From assembly GCA_002506085.1 (NCBI GenBank), contig DAWV01000021.1:47615-111614 (forward strand): a DNA stretch of 64,000 bases. Direction: 5' to 3'. The stretch is from Methanocorpusculaceae archaeon UBA425 (GTDB taxonomy: Archaea > Halobacteriota > Methanomicrobia > Methanomicrobiales > Methanocorpusculaceae). This document shows, in pieces, positions 61,201 to 64,000 of this stretch (its first letter is position 1; each line of letters starts with the position of its first letter). The notes beneath the pieces are model-generated. The model was not told where the DNA came from. It worked only from the letters and a program-made list of their open reading frames with translations, and did no database searches. Position numbers and translations under genes: made by a program.

Positions 61201-62255
61201 CTAAAACACCTGCAGCCGGACTCGGTTTGTTCGGCAAGTATCTTACCCTCTGGGTGATCATCTGCATGATTGCCGGAGTTCTGATCGGCAGATTCCTGCC
61301 GTTCATCCCGGAGTTTCTGGGGACGTTTGAGTATGCAAACGTCTCCATCCCGATTGCGATACTTATCTGGGTGATGATCTACCCGATGATGCTGAAAGTG
61401 GATTTTCAGAGCGTGAAATACGTCGGAAAAAATCCCAAAGGACTCGTGCTTACCTGGGTCGTGAACTGGCTGATCAAACCATTTACGATGTTTGCAATCG
61501 CCTGGTTCTTCTTCTATATCGTGTTCAGCGCCCTCATCCCGACGGAGCTTGCCCAGGATTATCTTATCGGCGCCGTGCTTTTAGGTGCTGCTCCATGTAC
61601 GGCGATGGTCTTTGTCTGGAGTTATCTGACGAAAGGAAACGCTGCTTACACAGTCGTTCAGGTCGCGACGAATGACCTGATTATTCTTGCCCTGTTCGTT
61701 CCGATCGTCGGTTTTCTGCTCGGAATCGGCGGGATAAGTATTCCGTGGGCCACGCTGTTTCTTTCGGTCGTGCTGTTTGTGGTGATCCCTCTCCTCGGAG
61801 GGGTCCTCACCCGGGTATATCTCATCCGAAAAAAAGGGGAGGAGTATTTTACCAAAACGTTCGTCCCGAAGTTCGACAACATAACTATCATCGGTCTGCT
61901 GCTCACGCTCGTGATCATCTTTTCGTTCCAGGGAACCGTCATCCTGGAACATCCGCTGCACATCCTGCTTATCGCGGTCCCGCTGATCATCCAGACATTC
62001 CTGATATTCTTTATCGCATACGGCGGAGGATGGTTCCTGAAACTCCCTCACAGCATAGCGGCCCCGGCCGGTATGATTGGGGCCTCGAACTTCTTTGAGC
62101 TGGCCGTCGCAGTTTCGATTGCGTTGTATGGGACAGGCAGCCCCGTCGCTCTCGCGACAATCGTCGGGGTCTTGGTCGAAGTGCCGGTGATGCTCATGCT
62201 CGTGAAAATCGCAAACGCCACAAAGGACCGGTTCTTGAATCGGGAGCTAGATTAG
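61197..62255 (+). CDS. acr3: ACR3-family arsenite efflux permease
   Basis: The 352-residue protein has ten membrane helices and the ACR3 motif GAAPCTAMVFVWSYLTKG near residue 130, whose cysteine is needed for arsenite transport. It also has the conserved LVTWVVNWLIKPFTM-like segment near residue 85. It exports As(III) made by ArsC. It is the last gene of the operon and is followed by a T-run terminator. Confidence 0.93.
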   Translation: MTKTPAAGLGLFGKYLTLWVIICMIAGVLIGRFLPFIPEFLGTFEYANVSIPIAILIWVMIYPMMLKVDFQSVKYVGKNPKGLVLTWVVNWLIKPFTMFAIAWFFFYIVFSALIPTELAQDYLIGAVLLGAAPCTAMVFVWSYLTKGNAAYTVVQVATNDLIILALFVPIVGFLLGIGGISIPWATLFLSVVLFVVIPLLGGVLTRVYLIRKKGEEYFTKTFVPKFDNITIIGLLLTLVIIFSFQGTVILEHPLHILLIAVPLIIQTFLIFFIAYGGGWFLKLPHSIAAPAGMIGASNFFELAVAVSIALYGTGSPVALATIVGVLVEVPVMLMLVKIANATKDRFLNRELD

Positions 62256-62276
62256 TGCGGGGATTTTCTCATAACC

Positions 62277-62288
62277 TTTTTTTTCTGA
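62277..62288 (+). terminator. T-run terminator of the ars operon, TTTTTTTTCTGA
   Basis: Eight T then CTGA, about 20 bases after the acr3 stop, same form as at 36136, 46901 and 54352. Confidence 0.5.
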
Positions 62289-62410
62289 CTGTGCTTATGT
62301 TCTTTTTGTATGTTGAGTTGTATGTACGGCAGTGTGCCGGTTTTTCTGTATATTTCGGTCTATTTTATCTCTTTTTTGAATTGGGGTTTCGGGAACGCGA
62401 GGCGGGGTGG

Positions 62411-62675
62411 CGACGACCTCAGTTGAGGCGGGCTGCCCCGAAGGGGCAGGCTTAGCTGAGGCGGGTTGGACGCTGAAAGCGACCGACCTTAGCTGAGCAA
62501 GTCGATAGACTTGCGACCAAACCGAAGGTTTGCGCGTAGGCGGGGTGAGCCGACAAGCGAGGGTCGTAGACCCGAGTCGGAGAGCAAACCGAAGGCTTGC
62601 GAACAGGCTCGCCCTTAGCCAAGCAAACTGAAAGTTTGCGACCAAGTCGATAGACTTGCGAGCGGGCTGGGTGAG
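62411..62675. repeat. Array of short hairpins with conserved flanks and variable stems
   Basis: At least ten hairpins in 260 bases share a frame of CAA...TTGCGA around a different stem: CAAGTC-GATA-GACTTG (62498 and 62643), CAAACC-GAA-GGTTTG (62518), CAAACT-GAA-AGTTTG (62624). Others are CTGCCCC-GAA-GGGGCAG (62433), GGGTC-GTA-GACCC (62561) and the palindrome CCTCAGTTGAGG (62417). Linkers are CTTAGCTGAG-like. Stems differ but pairing is kept. No gene is supported here. Confidence 0.85.
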
Positions 62676-62772
62676 CCGATAGTTTACCGGATTCATACTC
62701 TTCCTTTTTAGTATGGATTTTTGGTTGTACTTCGGTTTCGTGTACGGGATTCTTTTTGATGGCCATAGTCAT

Positions 62773-62898
62773 CACACGAAATTCACGAAAAAATCCACGA
62801 AAACACGAAAAAGAAAGAATTGGCTGGATGGGACTCATGTAGTGCCCTCCCCCGTCCCCCACGCGAAATTTTCGAAAATCAGCGAAATGCACGAAAAG
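62773..62898. repeat. CACGAAA-type short repeats
   Basis: The motif CACGAAA and close forms recur: CACACGAAATTCACGAAAA, ATCCACGAAAACACGAAAA, then CGCGAAATTTTCG, AGCGAAATGCACGAAAA. It resembles the widespread CACGAAATTCACGAAAA dispersed element seen in many prokaryote genomes. No gene is supported here. Confidence 0.6.
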
Positions 62899-62911
62899 GG
62901 GGACAGGGGCG

Positions 62912-62989
62912 GCCTCAGCTGAGGCGGGGACCTTTAGGTCCCTTAGCCGAGCAAATCTCTGATTTGCGACCAAGGCTTTGCCTTGCGAC
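62912..62989. repeat. Second block of variable-stem hairpins
   Basis: A 14-base palindrome GCCTCAGCTGAGGC (62912-62925) is followed by GGGACC-TTTA-GGTCCC (62927-62942), CTTAGCCGAG, CAAATC-TCT-GATTTG (62952-62966) and CAAGGC-TTT-GCCTTG (62971-62985), each followed by GCGAC. This is the same format as the array at 62.4 kb, with new stems. Confidence 0.85.
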
Positions 62990-63105
62990 TCCGGCGCAGA
63001 GTGGCCCGCGATGAATCTTCCTCTTTGCCGATGCCCCCCGGGCGAACCGGTCAGGGGAGTGACGCGACCGCATGATGATTCTGATATGCGCAGTGTGTAA
63101 AGGGA

Positions 63106-63390
63106 TTAGAGTAATCCCTTTTCGCGGTAGATATTTGCAATCCCTTCGTGCTCAATTTGACATGAAATCATCTCAAGGAAATCCGCTTTGGAGATATGGA
63201 GTTGAGCTGCCATCTGTGCCTGAAGGAAATCATTTAGTTCCTGATCATTATGGCTCATGTGAGTTTTTACAGCGGCAATTTCCCCATTATCCTCAAAGTA
63301 ATATCGCGGATGCTTCTGCCTGCCGGCTTCCATGATGAAACCCTTTTTCATCATAGCTTTCTTTACTGTCTCTGCCTTCAATACCGCCAT
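63106..63390 (-). CDS. HicA-like toxin candidate
   Basis: Start set at ATG 63390, four bases after the stop of the partner gene, giving 94 residues (MAVLKAETVKKAMMKKGFIM). The segment RQKHPRYYFEDNGEIAAVKTHMSHNDQELND has a histidine-containing beta-strand layout loosely like HicA mRNA interferases, with a C-terminal helical part. The family is not one I can name with certainty. It is downstream of a larger RHH-type protein, as in toxin-antitoxin operons. Confidence 0.45.
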   Translation of the reverse strand: MAVLKAETVKKAMMKKGFIMEAGRQKHPRYYFEDNGEIAAVKTHMSHNDQELNDFLQAQMAAQLHISKADFLEMISCQIEHEGIANIYREKGLL

Positions 63391-63394
63391 GAGA

Positions 63395-63877
63395 TCACAT
63401 CCACACGGCATCTTTAAAGCGTTCGCCGCGAGCCTTTGCAGCTGGAGAGAGGTTTAGAGCAGGGTTGTTGAAAAACCCGAATCCATCTGAAAACTGTAGT
63501 TGCGCTTCTTCAATGGCCTCTTTGACGTTTGGAGATGAAACAAGGATCGAGTATTCTGTATTTGCCAGTTGGATATAGCCGTTTTCTGCAATATTCAATG
63601 TTAACGGTAAGGGTTTTTTCAGTTTCTTCATCTCGCCGCCAACGAAGACCGAATGGAGAAATATAACGCCATACTCTTCTCCTTTGTCTCCAATCTCTAC
63701 GGTATCCAGGAGAATATTAAGCACATCGTCGTAGGTCTGATGTTCACGTTTACGAGAGAGGATGCGCTGTTTTGTCTTAGGGTAAACGGGCATCTGGGTC
63801 CGTTTTTTGTCTCCATCTATCGCCTGCATGATCGTATCTGATAATGGGAAGGGGAAGATAATAGGTTTTGCTGTCAT
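63395..63877 (-). CDS. Probable antitoxin-type partner with ribbon-helix-helix motif
   Basis: Start set at ATG 63877 (MTAKPIIFPFP); a longer frame begins inside the hairpin repeats. The 160-residue protein has VYPKTKQRILSRKREHQTYDD near residue 30, like the N-terminal DNA-binding motif of archaeal antitoxins, and a C-terminal beta-rich domain. Its stop is four bases before the next start, so the two are coupled. Function as antitoxin is inference. Confidence 0.45.
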   Translation of the reverse strand: MTAKPIIFPFPLSDTIMQAIDGDKKRTQMPVYPKTKQRILSRKREHQTYDDVLNILLDTVEIGDKGEEYGVIFLHSVFVGGEMKKLKKPLPLTLNIAENGYIQLANTEYSILVSSPNVKEAIEEAQLQFSDGFGFFNNPALNLSPAAKARGERFKDAVWM

Positions 63878-63910
63878 GGAATCGTCGATACGAGTGGTTC
63901 TCCGTTTAGG

Positions 63911-64000
63911 GGCGGGGACCTTTAGGTCCCTCAGCGGAGCAAGTTTTCGAAGGAAACTTGCGACTGCGGGGTGAGCCGACAAGCGAGGGTCGTAGACCCG
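63911..64000. repeat. Hairpin array reaching the window edge
   Basis: GGGACC-TTTA-GGTCCC (63915-63930) repeats that at 62927, then CAAGTTT-TCGAAGG-AAACTTG (63940-63960), a longer stem with the same CAAG/CTTGCGAC frame. The last 35 bases (63966-64000) are identical to 62540-62574. The array continues past the window. Confidence 0.85.

Noticed and set aside
62295..62973. Leftward frames of 133 and 173 residues in the repeat region
   Set aside because: They are made of translated hairpin repeats and have no protein-like conservation.
62411..64000. CRISPR array
   Set aside because: There are no equal direct repeats with unique spacers; the units are hairpins with differing stems and uneven spacing, and no cas genes are near.

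Overview
The window is a piece of a methanogenic archaeon's chromosome, most likely from the Methanomicrobiales; Methanocorpusculum or a close relative is my best guess, from general resemblance only. The evidence is an A-type (A1AO) ATP synthase operon, an HMf-type histone, MCM helicase, Cdc48/VAT, archaeal dihydroneopterin aldolase (tetrahydromethanopterin pathway), a methanogenesis marker 9 protein, and the RNA-dependent cysteine system (tRNA-Cys, a SepCysE-like protein, SepCysS). TATA boxes and T-run terminators are archaeal in style.

Layout. 0-2.7 kb: tRNA-Cys(GCA), a small SepCysE-like protein and SepCysS, then an opposing lipoprotein with a methyltransferase-like core. 2.8-11.2 kb: the complete atpHIKECFABD operon. 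11.3-13.4 kb: a duplicated membrane protein and an SDR. 13.9-17.2 kb: an overlapping operon of argD, hisC, an AK6/Fap7-like kinase and a phospholipid synthase. 17.4-20.3 kb: Hsp20 with Cdc48. 20.5-23.5 kb: SIMPL-domain protein, DUF362 ferredoxin and CDF exporter, followed by a hairpin repeat array. 23.8-26.0 kb: a GltA/Nfn-type flavoprotein pair. 26.1-29.1 kb: PD-(D/E)XK nuclease, marker 9, CitG-like and DUF447 proteins. 29.2-31.9 kb: a deaminase/phosphorylase pair for nucleoside salvage, and a CcdA-like membrane protein. 32.0 kb: tRNA-Ala(GGC).

32.4-42.5 kb looks accessory: YczE-like protein, GDPD, GNAT, a decayed methyltransferase next to its intact paralogue, a YeiH-type transporter, an orphan EctB-like aminotransferase beside an Orn/Lys/Arg decarboxylase, a NERD protein and a transglutaminase-like protein. 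42.8-46.9 kb holds a coupled membrane/giant-secreted protein pair of no family I recognise. 47-54.3 kb returns to core genes (EamA transporter, histone, TatD, MptD, MCM, hotdog, ALDH). 54.4-56.8 kb has a TrmB regulator, an SDR and an immunity-like protein.

The most notable region is 56.8-62.3 kb: an AbrB-like regulator, hgcA and hgcB (the mercury-methylation corrinoid protein and its ferredoxin) and a Sel1 protein run directly into an arsenic operon (arsD-like, arsR, a Cys-rich peptide, arsP, arsC, acr3), all on one strand. Extra cysteine clusters are attached to several of these proteins. The island is followed by arrays of short hairpins (62.4-64 kb) whose stems differ in sequence but keep their base pairing; a toxin-antitoxin-like gene pair lies among them. 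A related array sits at 23.57-23.80 kb. These arrays and the hgc-ars island are the leading candidates for undescribed biology here.
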